Shown piece after piece: positions 34,293 through 45,800 of a DNA stretch of 64,000 nt. The position numbers and the translations under genes were made by a program. Location of the stretch: positions 26,045,789 through 26,109,788 of the forward strand of contig NC_037091.1 in the NCBI RefSeq assembly GCF_002994745.2, read 5' to 3'. The DNA comes from Rosa chinensis (Eukaryota > Streptophyta > Magnoliopsida > Rosales > Rosaceae). The notes beneath the pieces were generated by a model. It did no database searches. It was not told the origin of the DNA and saw only the letters and a list, made by a program, of their open reading frames with translations. Numbering within the stretch: position 1 is the stretch's first letter; every line of letters starts with the position of its first letter.

Positions 34293-36605
34293 TGATAGGA
34301 GCATTTTAATGCGACGTTTTAACTGTTATTTCCCTATATTTTCTGCGTTATTTCCTTAATAAAACTCTGTTTAGGAAAGTTTCCATTCTACGATTGGGAA
34401 AGTTCCTATTTGTAGAAAGTTTCTATTTTTGTAGTTTCTATTTTTCATTTTTGGAAAGTTTCCATTTTCAGTTTAGGAAAGTTGCCATTTTTCATTTTAG
34501 GAAAGTTTCTATTTTTCTTACTAGTTTCTATTTTCAGGACCTCGGAGCTAAAAAGTGGAAATGAACTCACAAATGGAAAGAGGAGCTCGCCAATGTTGGA
34601 AGGAGACAAAATGAGATACAAAGGGCTGAAAAGAAGAAATGAAGTTTTCCTGGTTCAACCAGGAAATCCTGTTTCAACCAGGAAACCTTGTCCAGAAGAG
34701 GAAACCCTGCCAAAACAAGACTCTTGAGTCAACCAAGAAAGGAAAGCAGAAAAATGAAGTGTCATGGCATTGAAAGAAGCTTCTTGAAGACATTAGAAGA
34801 TGACATGGCTTGAAGGTGACGCACAAAGGCCCAAGAACTCTCAAGAGGTTATGGATTTCGGCAAATGGATAAAGGCCCATGGAAATTAGGGTTTGTGACA
34901 CATGAGAGATATTTTTGGAGAATATATATGTGTTTGCCGTAAAATACAAAGAGGAAAAGGAGGAGGCAACATGAAAATCTGAAAATATAATTGAAGATTT
35001 TGATTGGAGTAATTCAAGGGAGATTTTTAAGGGCAAAGAGATATTCTTGGAAGATTTAAATGTGATTTTTGGCCGAAAATGGTGAAGCAAATCAGCATTT
35101 ATTTATGGAATTTCGGCAATTACTTTCCCAAGGATATTTGTGGCCGAAATTGGTGAAGCAAATCAGAATTTATTTATGGAATTTCGGCAATTACTCTCTC
35201 CTAAGATATTCTTGGCTGAAATTAATGAAGAAAATCAGAAAATCCTTATATAATTTCAGCAAGGATATATATTAAAGGAATTTAGGGAATTAATTTGGAG
35301 AGTTTTGATTGGTTAGATGACACACAAGGCTTACTTGGCATTCTATGATTGGTTGGACCACATCACAAGCTTACTTGGCATCATACCATTGGTTGAAGTG
35401 ATGTGGAAATTTCTGATTGCTTGGAGAACCCTAGCCGTACCCCTATATATTCTCCCCTTTTCTCAACATCAAGGGTTCCTCTCCCCCATACAATTTACAC
35501 TTTAGAAAAAAATCAGAAAATCTTCTTAGCATAGCCGTGAGTTTCTCCATCCTCTAGTCATCTCCACGAGTTCAAGCAAGGCCAAGGGAGAAGAAGCATA
35601 GCCGTGAGCATCCATCATCCATCTCCAACCTTGAAGCTTGCTTTCAAGATTCAAGAGACCACCACATCAATCGTTCATCACCATCTCCATCTCACGGTGT
35701 AATCCGATTCTCCTTTGTAACCTTTGCTTTGAATTTCGTTGGTTATGAACTAGTTGACATATGTGTTTGAACAAATATTAATTTCTAGAATTTTTATGAT
35801 TAATTGAGAATTTTCAGATTCATATTATTGTGATTCGAGAGTTGCTTATGTGGGTTTGTTTAATTAAATTTGCGTTATAGATAACTTTTGTATTTTAATC
35901 TTATGTGGTTGCAAACACTTAGGGTTTCGATATAATTGGTGCTAGGTTTAAGAACATGAAATCGACTTTTCGTTTTGTGTAAACTTGAATCAAAGTAGTA
36001 AAGGTTTTGTACAAAGATCGAATTTAATTAACGAGGATTGCAATTACGTGGACTTTTCCATACTAAGTTGTACACTTGAGTTGATAGCCTTTCTCTATGT
36101 GTAATGCGTTAAACATGACATGATTGACTAGCTTTCTAGGGTTTGATTGCATGTTTGATAGGATTGATCTAGGTGCTTTCGCTTAGGTTAATTAGCATTG
36201 AAAAGTAAAATATGGGAAATCATTTGCTTTCGAATGTTTCACATGATCATCTCCTTTCTCATGACTTAGATGAACAATATTAGGGTTTGAGTCAATTTTA
36301 ATCATATGTTTCGATTTTGATCTTTGTTCTCTCATTCCATCTTTGTATTTATGTTTTTGCATTTTAATTCTTTTGTTTACTTAATTTATTTTCAAAACCC
36401 AAAAACAAAATCTCCCCCCTTTTTCGTAAATAATGTTTATACTTGTGAATATCTTTGTAAATATTATACTTTGTTTTAATTTTAATTGTTTAATTGTTTG
36501 ACGATGACAGGTGTACCCTCAATCCCCGGAATAGAACGATCCCTACTTGCTTATACTACTATGATATTTTTAGGGTTAAATTGTGCGCTTGCTCAAAGCG
36601 TATCA
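34293..36605 (+). mobile_element. Solo LTR, family D, no clear target duplication
   Basis: It starts TGATAGGAGCATTTTAATGC and ends GCTCAAAGCGTATCA, 2313 bp, matching the family-D LTRs at 16132 and 59523. The insertion point is confirmed by the intact homologous stretch in the other family-A LTR near 62570. The flanking five bases differ (CGCAT on the left, ATTTT on the right), unlike the two sister copies. It may result from recombination between different elements, or the duplication has decayed. Confidence 0.7.
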
Positions 36606-37457
36606 ATTTTTGCAAGTTCCTTCGTCGAGCAATAGCTCGGTACATCGTCCTGTACACAATTATATTCTGTGAATCACTATTCAACAATTTAATACGATTC
36701 CTAAAATCAAATCCTCATAATCATGTCTCCACTTCTTCTCGGATTCAACCCAAATTACATCACTAATATCAATCTGTTAATTTAAAGGTTCCAAGGCAGA
36801 ACCAAGAGATATCCGACGGTCGGATTCTCGTAAATTGGTAATGGAATTCTAAATTTCGGAAATTTCATAATCAACACAACTTTTCTTCAATTCCAACCAA
36901 ATTAACATTTACGAGCTCTACATCAATTATAGGATTTAATAGGCTAAAAATCAAAGCCAGAAAACTGCCCTACATGCCTACATGCCTCCACGCGCCACCT
37001 ACAGTGGCAGCGCGTGGGACCCACGAGCCGACGGCCACCAAATTTTGGCAACAGCAACATCACAATAGACCCAACATTTTTCTCAACTACAACAAGTTCC
37101 AATTATACCTGTAAGTGATTGAAATTGGCCGGAGAAGAAAACCCAGAAAATCCAAGAACCCTAGGATCGGGTTTTGATCGATTCTCCCTCTACACTACAA
37201 ATCGTGGCTCAAGGCTAGGGGCAAAATGATCCTTGTCATAAACCGAACCTTCAACGCCGGTTTGGTGGCCGGAGACGGCCGGAATTGCCGAAAATCGATG
37301 AAAGTTTCCATCGGCTACAGTGAACTTCACGGCTCAAAATCGAGCTCCTCCGGCCTAATCACTGCAAAACACCACAACAGATGTGACAAGGGGGAAGAGG
37401 CGAGCTTGCCGGTGCCCGAATTCCATCGTGGGTCGGCCGGAGAAGGAAGAAATCGGA

Positions 37458-37971
37458 TGTTAATGTCTAAAAGTCTAGCGGTAGCAGGACTTTAGCTAAC
37501 GTTGATCCGATGGGCGGATCGATACTTGTGTTGTTGTGGTTCCCGTTACCTGTCAAGTGAAATACAAAGGGGCGTCAGAGGGAGACCGCGCTGGGCGGTC
37601 TTCAGCTCTCCGATGCCTAAGTTAGTCGATGTATTTATGTTGACAAAGTAACCGTAAGCAAGTATTAAATGCGTAATAAATGAGGAGAGAGGAGAGGACC
37701 TTTTATAGGTGAGGAAGAGGATGATCTTCTCCTTGTTTTCGATGTGGGACTGATGTGCTTCAGTTCCCAGTTTCAGTAGCTTCTGATGCTAACTTGACAA
37801 GGCGCGTGGCGGCGCGTCTGCGGTGCTTTGGGGTTGCTCCGGGGCTCAGGCGGTAACCTGGCTAGCTGTCTTTACGCCAGTCACTTATATGGTGGGCGTT
37901 GGTACCCCTGGCGGTACAATGAGCGTGGCTCATTATAGCTAATTATGCTTGCAAATGCACATGTATGTACA
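37458..37971 (-). repeat. 3' LTR of the Tat gypsy element
   Basis: 514 bp, identical to 48616-49129 except at 37719 (G against T) and 37800 (A against C). It carries the TATAAAAGG box of the promoter, read on the minus strand, near 37700-37708. Confidence 0.95.
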
Positions 37972-37988
37972 AGTCCCCCAAATCCCCA
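37972..37988 (-). promoter_or_regulatory. Polypurine tract of the gypsy element
   Basis: On the minus strand GGGGATTTGGGGGACT directly precedes the 3' LTR start TGTACATAC. This is the expected primer site for plus-strand DNA synthesis. Confidence 0.75.
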
Positions 37989-38679
37989 GTCAAGGAGGGT
38001 AATCTTGGTTGGGGAGTTGATCGGCGGTTTGAATCGTTTCTCCCGCTAGACTTTGCAGAAGCATAATTAGCGTCAGTGTGTCGTCAACCATGGATTTACT
38101 GAGCAAACGCTTTGTGCCCTTTCGGGTGGGCCCCTGCTAGGCCCCCCAGGGAGTCCCCCACTCCCCGGCTAAGATGGACCTCCGGATGGTCGCTATTATT
38201 GTTTGTTGAGGGGGAGCTGCATGGAGCAGCGCTGCACGGAGCAGAGGGTGTTGGGTTGCGAGCCCAATCTTAGCACCCAAGTGACGGGGGTCAACGTACC
38301 TGATCAGGGCTGTCGTAGACTGTTGACTAGTCCCCGTGTCCCGTAGGGACATTCTGACCGTAACTCCGCGTGGCGGCGTTGTCAGAGAGGCGTGGCCTCG
38401 GGATCCGCCGCTGGCGGAAGTCCCCCTGCTAGATGTAGCAGGAAGCAGCGTCAAGTAGACGTGCTTGGTGGTATTTTATTGAGCGGTATTGCGCTGAATA
38501 AAGTACGCAGCTTGTCAGATGAGAAAGGGGGTCCGCTAGCGGTGTGCTGTGTAGCGGAGGACGCCCCGTTTACCGAATGACGAAGGAAGTTCCGGTGGAG
38601 ACTTCGATGGTGACAAGAAAAGTTCCGCTGGCGGGGTGTCGCTCAGTGGACTGTCACCTGAGACGACAAGTGAGAAAAT

Positions 38680-38997
38680 CCTCTGGCGGGGTTTTGCTCA
38701 GCGGAGACTCCGCCACTTGGAGAATGGCAAGTGAAGGTCCGCTGGCGGGGTTTCGCTCAGTGGCAAGTGAAGGTCCGCTGGCGGGGTTTCCCTCAGCGGA
38801 GACTCCGTCACTTGGAGAATGGCAAGTGAAGGTCCGCTGGCGGGGTTTCGCTCAGCGAAGATTCCGTCACTTGGAGAATGGCAAGTGAAGGTCCACTGGC
38901 GGGGTTTCGCTCAGCGGAGACTCCGTCACTTGGAGAATGGCAAGTGAAGGTCCGCTGGCGGGGTTTCGCTCAGCGGAGACTCCGTCACTTGGGGTTT
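38680..38997. repeat. 59-bp tandem repeats in the 3' part of the gypsy element
   Basis: The unit starts GGCAAGTGAAGGTCCGCTGG and continues CGGGGTTTCGCTCAGCGGAG. Starts at 38762, 38821, 38880 and 38939 are exactly 59 bp apart. A shortened unit starts at 38726, and an older diverged unit lies before it. Tat elements often carry such arrays between the additional gene and the 3' LTR. 37989-38680 and 38998-39734 hold no coding sequence recognised. Confidence 0.85.
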
Positions 38998-39755
38998 CTT
39001 CTCAAGTGGTGACTTCCCTTGGAAGCTGAAGAAGACGACGGTTGACACGTGGCCAACTCCTAGAGGGTTAGCGTGTGGAGGTTTGTCTGCTAAGCCTAGC
39101 CGTCTTCTCGTCATTAATGTGAGTAATGATGGATTTCGTAACCGAGGCGACGCCTCGGCTAATCCAGGGAGTTAGTGAAGACGTGGGACACGTGTACGGT
39201 TGCTACGTGATGTCGTTTTGTAGCGGACGGCTCAGGATTACTTGATGTTGACATAAAAAGGGGGGAACTGAGCGAGTTTCGACACTTCTGGAAAATCTTC
39301 AAATCTGAGTTGCCTCCTTCGAGCCTTGTTCGTCTGCGAATTGCGAAGGAGATCCCCGGGTTTGCGTGGAGTAGTCGGACTGGAGAGGACGAAATCTGTC
39401 AGTGAAGACGAGCTGCACTCCAAAGTCTTCGACGTGATGTTGGTATTTCGGATCCTTTTCCTGTTTCATTGAATCTGCAATGGTGGTTTCTGGGTTTTGG
39501 TATTTCTGTTAATGGTATGATATTGCTTCTGTGTTATTCTCGGAGGGTGTAGGGAGAGATTTGAGGGAGGTTACGGTGTTTGACAGAAAGTTGGGGTTTT
39601 GGGCTTTGCTAGACGGTCCAATCTGGGTTGAGTGTGTGGTTGTTTTTGTTTTGGTATTTTTGTGGGTAATTGTTCTTGACATCTTTGGCTATATCTGATG
39701 TGAGAGTAGGTTAGATCTGTATTTGTGCTGACTGATGTGGGTTTTAGGGTTTGGG

Positions 39756-42443
39756 ATGGCCAACGTCATAGAGATTTCGAGCAGTGAGGATTCCGGGTCT
39801 GACGTGTCGTTCAGCGTGGCGGATATGACTTTTATTGACTCGTTGCGTCCGTCTGCCCATGCAGGAACCTCACTGCCAGAACCGCTTGAAGTTGAGCCAC
39901 TTCAGACCATCCCCTGGGAAGTAGCTATGGATCGTGGTTCGCGTCCAGAGAGCTCTAGGGCGGGTGAGGTTGCTGGGCGCGACGAGCGTTTGGCGAGCAA
40001 TAGTGCTGCTAGCGGCTCCGCTGGCGAAGGGGAAGTGCCGGGCCAAAATGTCGAGTCGGCGTGGTACCTCTCAGACTGCACCGCCGTCGACGAGGCAGGT
40101 GGGCGGATGGATGCCGCCGCTGTTAATCGGATGAAGCGGACGTTTCGGTTGCCGGGCTCGGTGAAGCTGCGCCCGCCGACAGCGGATGAGAAGGCCTCGA
40201 TGCTCTCAGCGGGATGTGCTGCCGTGCACGAGGCTATATTCCGCCAAGGAGTGACATTCCCGCTGGTGCCCAATCTCCAAATTCTTGTGTGCGAGTTTGG
40301 CCTTGCCTTTGGTTAGATCTGTCCCAACATGTGGCGGTTGATGTTGGCGATGAACTCCTTGTGGCGCTTGTCGGGGTGCGAGGGGCCTACCGTGGCGGAA
40401 GTGCTTCATTTCTACGAGCTAGTGTATGTGAAGCGCCGAGGTTGCAGAGGGTGTGTGAACCTGAGCCGCCGCCAGGGAGCGCCCAAGTTGATTGAGAATC
40501 TAAGGGACTCAATGTCCTACTGGCGGGGGACCTTCTGCGTCGCCACAGATGGCTGGGAATACCACACCAGGTCGAATGTGGAGGGGCCGACGTTTAAGAC
40601 TAAGTCGGAATTCCAGCCCATCCGAGGTTGGCAACTGGTTTCCGCTAAAAATAACTGGCGGGTTCAAACTTTTGCAAACCTGCGCTTTTTGTTAATGACT
40701 ATTGTGTTTGTGCAGCGGGACTGAGGTACATTTTGACGCGCGAAGAGGAGTGTCGCGTGGCGAGGATCCGTGGCTGCTGGCGGAACCGCAATTTGCTTGA
40801 CTTCCGTCTTCTGACCGGTTGGGAATTGCTGGTCGACCTGCGGCTAACTCGTTCTATTGGTGAGAACATTTCCGCCACACCTCTCTTTTTTTGTAAGTGA
40901 TCCGGACTGACGGGTGTTTGTGTTTTTCTTTGCAGTAACCCCGCCCGGTAACAAATCTAGTCGCGACGCTTTCGAAAAAGCAATGGATCGTGCCGAGATA
41001 GAAAATTTTCTGGAGGCTATGTATGCCGAGGGGCTGGCGGCCCAGCAGACGGTGGTGAACCCGGAGACGCTGGTGCTGAGCCAGTCCGAGGTTGCGGTGG
41101 AGCTGCCGATGCCGCACCACTCCCATCTGGGTGAGGATGGTCTGCCGGTAGTACAGGCGGATACTCAAGCGGGCGGCGGGGATAGGGGGATTGTTGCTAC
41201 CGGGCCGCGGGAGCGGATGCCTACCACCCGGCGCAGTCCTCAAAAGAAGACGGTGCAGCCGACGGAGACTGCCACCGAGTCCAGGGGTGAGCCGCCGGTG
41301 CGGGTGACGAGGACCGCTGCTGGGACACAAAGGGCGCTGGAGAAAAAACGCTGGCAGCCTGACTCCCCCGTCGAGGAAGAGGAAGAAGGGGTGGTGATCG
41401 GAGTCCGCCAACAAAAGAAGGCCCGGCAAGCTGCGTCGAAGGTTGCAGTGGCGGAGGGAGAGGCGGCAGCCGCCAGTGATCTGGACTCCTTCGCCGAGTA
41501 TGCGCCATTCATGACAGAAGGGGAGCGGGCGTTCCTTTTCCATTTGTGCGAGCGGCTGGGGTTCGGGGGTCTGGCGGGCCTATCGCGCCCGACGGCAATT
41601 GACCAATCGCCCTTCAGCTCGGCGTTTGGTCAAATATCTGCGGGATTACATGGTATGTTCGAGGCGGCGTCTAAGCAGCCCCGGATTGAGGAAGAGCTCA
41701 GGGGAGAAATCGGAGGTCTCCAGAGGGAGTTGGCGGAGGCCAAGGAGAGACTGGCGGAGGTCGAGCGGGGACTGGTCAAGGCGGAGTGTGATTATGCGGA
41801 CGCTCGTGGCAAGCTTAATGCGGCTATTCTGCGGGATCTGGAGAGGAATGAGCGCGTCTCCAAGTTGGAGCAGGAGATCGCGCTGCTGCAGGAGCGGATA
41901 GCCGCTAAAGATAAGAAGCTCATTATTGTGCAGCGGGAGTCTGCCGCCAGACTGGATGAGGTGCAGCGGCTGGACGGGGAGGTTAACCGCCTGAAAAATG
42001 AACAGCGTTCCTCTGCGGCCGCCGCCGTTGAAGCGTTCAAGCTGTCGGCGGAGTATAAAAAGACATTGACCGAAGCGGCGAAGTCTGGGGCCCGGGCCAA
42101 TATAGACATGTTGACGCGGAAGGGCGCCATTGACTTTGCAAAGGCGTCACAGCCCGACGTGCCGGTGGTCGAGAGTGTCCCGCCGGAGACAGAAGTCGTG
42201 CCTGACCCTGCGGCGGGTACTCATTCGGGCAGCGGGGAAAGTGGCTCCCTTCCGCCGGAAAGGTCCCGGCAGACTCCCCAGCAGACCCCGTCGGAGGTGT
42301 CACGTGCCGGATTTCTGGAGGCACACACCCGGGCGGACGGTACTATAGAGACTCCCAGTCCGACAGCTCGAGGGTCCGATCAGGCGAGCCGATCGGTCGT
42401 GCCGCCGCCTGTTGAAGCCGCAGAAGCTGAAGACAACCGCTGA
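39756..42443 (+). CDS. Antisense additional ORF of the Tat element (PF04195-like), spliced
   Basis: This gene runs opposite to gag-pol. Proposed exons are 39756-40626, 40716-40859 and 40936-42443. All introns are GT-AG and the phases agree, giving 2523 nt (840 residues). Residues about 165-270 (VTFPLVPNLQILVCEFGLAF, CPNMWRLMLAMNSLWRL) resemble the putative gypsy type transposon domain PF04195 (Transposase_28). Exon 2 gives GLRYILTREEECRVARIRGC. Exon 3 has a Pro/Glu-rich part, a long coiled coil (about 589-726) and a low-complexity tail. One in-frame TAG at 40314-40316 (codon 187) replaces a probable Gln codon. An ATG at 40914 falls inside intron 2 and is not a start. An in-frame upstream ATG at 39735 is an alternative start. 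A TATA-like CATAAAAAGG lies near 39250. Its role in Tat elements is unknown. Confidence 0.75.
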
Positions 42444-42853
42444 AGCTAGCTGAGACTTCCATAGTTTTTTTTTTTTTTGACACTCTGTAATAATGAACTA
42501 CTTTGGGTGGGGAGTCCCAGCCCTGAAATGAAATTTCAGAGTTTGTCATGATGTGCTTGTACCGCTAGAGTTTTGACGTAGAGATTTTTCTTTTGCCAAG
42601 AAATGAAACATTAAAGGAATTAAAATTGGTCCAAGTGCACCACGTAGCGGACGTGGTCCGCTGACGATTCCTGGCGTTGCCAGTTGCCCTCAGTGCTAGA
42701 CTTGGTAACAATGGTTTGAATAATTCCTCGTTTCATTGATAGCTGACTGATCAGCGTTTACAAAAGAGGGGTAGTACCCGTTGGGTAGCTTCCCTTAGCT
42801 AAATATTGAACAAAAATTTAGCTAAGTCAAGATGCTCTTGGGTAGCGGTATGA

Positions 42854-45800
42854 CTATTTGTAATAATACCGAAGGTGTTTGGTATTCCAAGGGTGGGTCG
42901 TTGTGACGCCATCCTTGTCCATTAAGTAGAAGGTGCCTGGGCTAATGACTTCCACAATTTTGTATGGACCTTCCCAAGTTGGGCGAAGCTTTGTTGGCGG
43001 TGGAATGACTTCCTTCATTACCCAGTCCCCCAGTTGGAGGTTCCGGGCCTTGACTCTGGCGTTGTAGAAACGCGATACCCGCTGCTTGTTTTGCAGGTTG
43101 CATAGGTGGGCCTTGTGTCGCTTTTCCTCCAGGAGGTCCTTGTCCAGGTTGATGCCGTCAGTGTTGGTCTCTGGGCGGTAGCCCTCGACTCTGGCGGTAG
43201 GTTGAGAGACCTCAATAGGCAGGACAGCCTCCGTTCCGAACATCATGCAAAAAGGAGTTTCACCAGTTGCGGAAGTTGGGGTTGTTCTGATGGCCCATAG
43301 AACTTCCGGGAGTTTCTCCACCCATAGACCCTTTGCTTTGTCGAGTTTTTTCTTCAGCAGCTTTTTGATTATCTTGTTTGCTGCTTCGACCTGACCGTTG
43401 GTCTGGGGGTGGGCGACAGATGCAAAACTCATCTTAGTACCCAAGTTGGCGGTGAAAGAGATGAGCTCCTTGTTGTTGAATTGTGTGCCATTGTCGGTGA
43501 TTATCGTGTGTGGGACACCGTAACGGCAGTAGATGTTCTTCCAGAGGAAGTGAATTACCTTGGCGGTAGTTATTGCTGTTAGTGGTTCCGCCTCTATCCA
43601 CTTGCTGTCGTAGTCGATAGCCACTATGATGTACTTGAACTGGCCCTTGGCGGTTTGAAATTTTCCCATCAGATCCAGGCCCCAAGTTGAGTGGACCCAT
43701 GGAGCGACGATGACTGATAGTGGCTCCGCCGGTGCATGCGGGATGTCAGCAAATTGTTGGCACTTGTGGCATGATCTTGATACCTGGCGGGCATCGTCGC
43801 CAAGAGTAGGCCAAAAATAGCCTTGTCGCATTGTGCGATTGGCTAAGGATCTGGCGCCTGAGTGGTTTCCGCATTCTCTGCTATGAATTGCTGCCAGAAC
43901 GATCTTTCCCTCCTCTGGGGTTAGGCAGCGGAGGTTGGGATGGGTGAATCCCTGGCGGTACAGCTTGCCGTTCTGGATGTTGTAGCGGGTTGCCCTCCGC
44001 TGGAGTTGTCGCGCCTTAACTTTGTCTTCCGGCAATGTGCCGTTGCGCTTGTACTCAATGACTTCGTCCATCCAGCTGGTATTGACCTCAATGTTGAAGA
44101 TCTCCGCCAGGGTTTTTGTGATACTTGGCTTGTCAAGACACTCCACTCTTGTGTCCGCTGGACTCTGATGTGGCTGGGCGGTTGCCAGTCTTGCTAGTGA
44201 ATCGGCCTTGGTGTTCTTTTCCCTGGGGATTTGTGTGATGTTATGAAATTTGAATTTCTTGAGGAGTGTCTTGACGTACCCCAAGTATGCCGCTAACTGT
44301 TGGTCCTTGGCCTGGAAGCTGTCATTGACCTGGTTAACGACCAACTGGGAATCACTGAAGATGTTGACACTGTCAGCCCCTGAATCGATGGCGAGGAGTA
44401 AGCCGGCAATGAGTGCTTCGTACTCCGCCATATTGTTGGAGGCTTTGAAGTTGAATTTTAGCGCGTATTCCACATTCAGCCCCCCAGGTCCTGTGAGGAT
44501 GACTCCGGCGCCGCTGGCCTTGGCGCTGGCGGAGCCGTCCACATGCAGGTTCCAATCTGATTGTAGGGGAGCTGGCTCCTTAGCGGTGACCATTTCCGTC
44601 CCGGGCTCATTCTCCGTGCTGGGATTGGGCTGACGCTCAGTGAGCTCGGCGATGAAGTCCGCTACCGCCTGGCCCTTCATGGCGGTTCTTGGCTTGTAAT
44701 CTATGTCAAATTCACTGAGCTCGATGGCCCACTTGCTGAGGCGCCCTGAATGTTCAGGGTTCTGCATCACCTGTTTTAGTGGTTGGTTAGTTAGCACATG
44801 GATTGTGTGTGCTTGAAAATATTGGCGGAGGCGCCTGGCGGCAACAATGAGTGCGAGAGCTAGCTGCTCCAAGGGTGGATATCTTGTTTCTGCCCCGTTC
44901 ATGCCTCTGCCGGCGTAGAAAACTGGGAGCTCGTCCTGTCCCTCCCGCCGGACAATGGCGCAACTCACCGCTGATACCGATACCGCTAGGTATATGAACA
45001 GTGTCTCTCCTTGCACAGGGATAGAGAGTAGTGGGACTGCCGCTAGGTAATCCTTCAAGCCCTGAAACGCCGTCTGACACTCTGGGTTCCAGTTGATGAC
45101 TTTCTTGTGAGTCGTTTTGAGGAGCTTGAAAAATGGGGCACACCTGTCAGTGAGCCTGGAGATGAATCGAGAAAGGGCGGTTAACTTGCCTTGGAGGCAC
45201 TGGACGTGTACCTTATACTCAGGGTCCGCCAAGTCGAGTATGGCCTGTACCTTGTCCGGGTTAGCCTCGATTCCTCGTTCACTGACGATATAACCCAGAA
45301 ATTTGCTGGCGGTGACGCCAAAGAAGCATTTTTCTGGGTTGAGGCGCATGCCATAGGCCAGGAGGATGGTAACTATGATCTTGAGGTTTGCCACGTGTCC
45401 GCTGGCCTTTATACTCTTGACCAACATGTCGTCCACGTAGACCTCGATTATCTTGCCCAAATGTTCAGCGAACATAGCATTCATCAACCGCTGATAAGTT
45501 GCACCGGCGTTCTTCAGACCGAAAGGCATAACATTGTAGCAGTACAGGCCTTTGTCGGTGGTGAAGGTGGTACACTCCTGATCGCTGGGATGCATCTGGA
45601 TCTGATTGTAGCCGGAGAAAGCGTCCATCATGCTGAGGAGTTCATGCCCGGCGGTTGCGTCAACCAGCTGATCAATGCGTGGCAGAGGGAAACTGTCCTT
45701 TGGGCACGCCTTGTTGAGATTTTTGAAGTCGACACACATCCGCCATTTGCCGCTAGGTTTCTTGACCATGACCAGGTTGGAGATCCACTGGGGATAAACT

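Noticed and set aside
40914..40935. ATG at 40914 as start of a 509-residue gene
   Set aside because: This ATG lies in the 3' end of a GT-AG intron whose removal joins exon 3 to exon 2 in phase.
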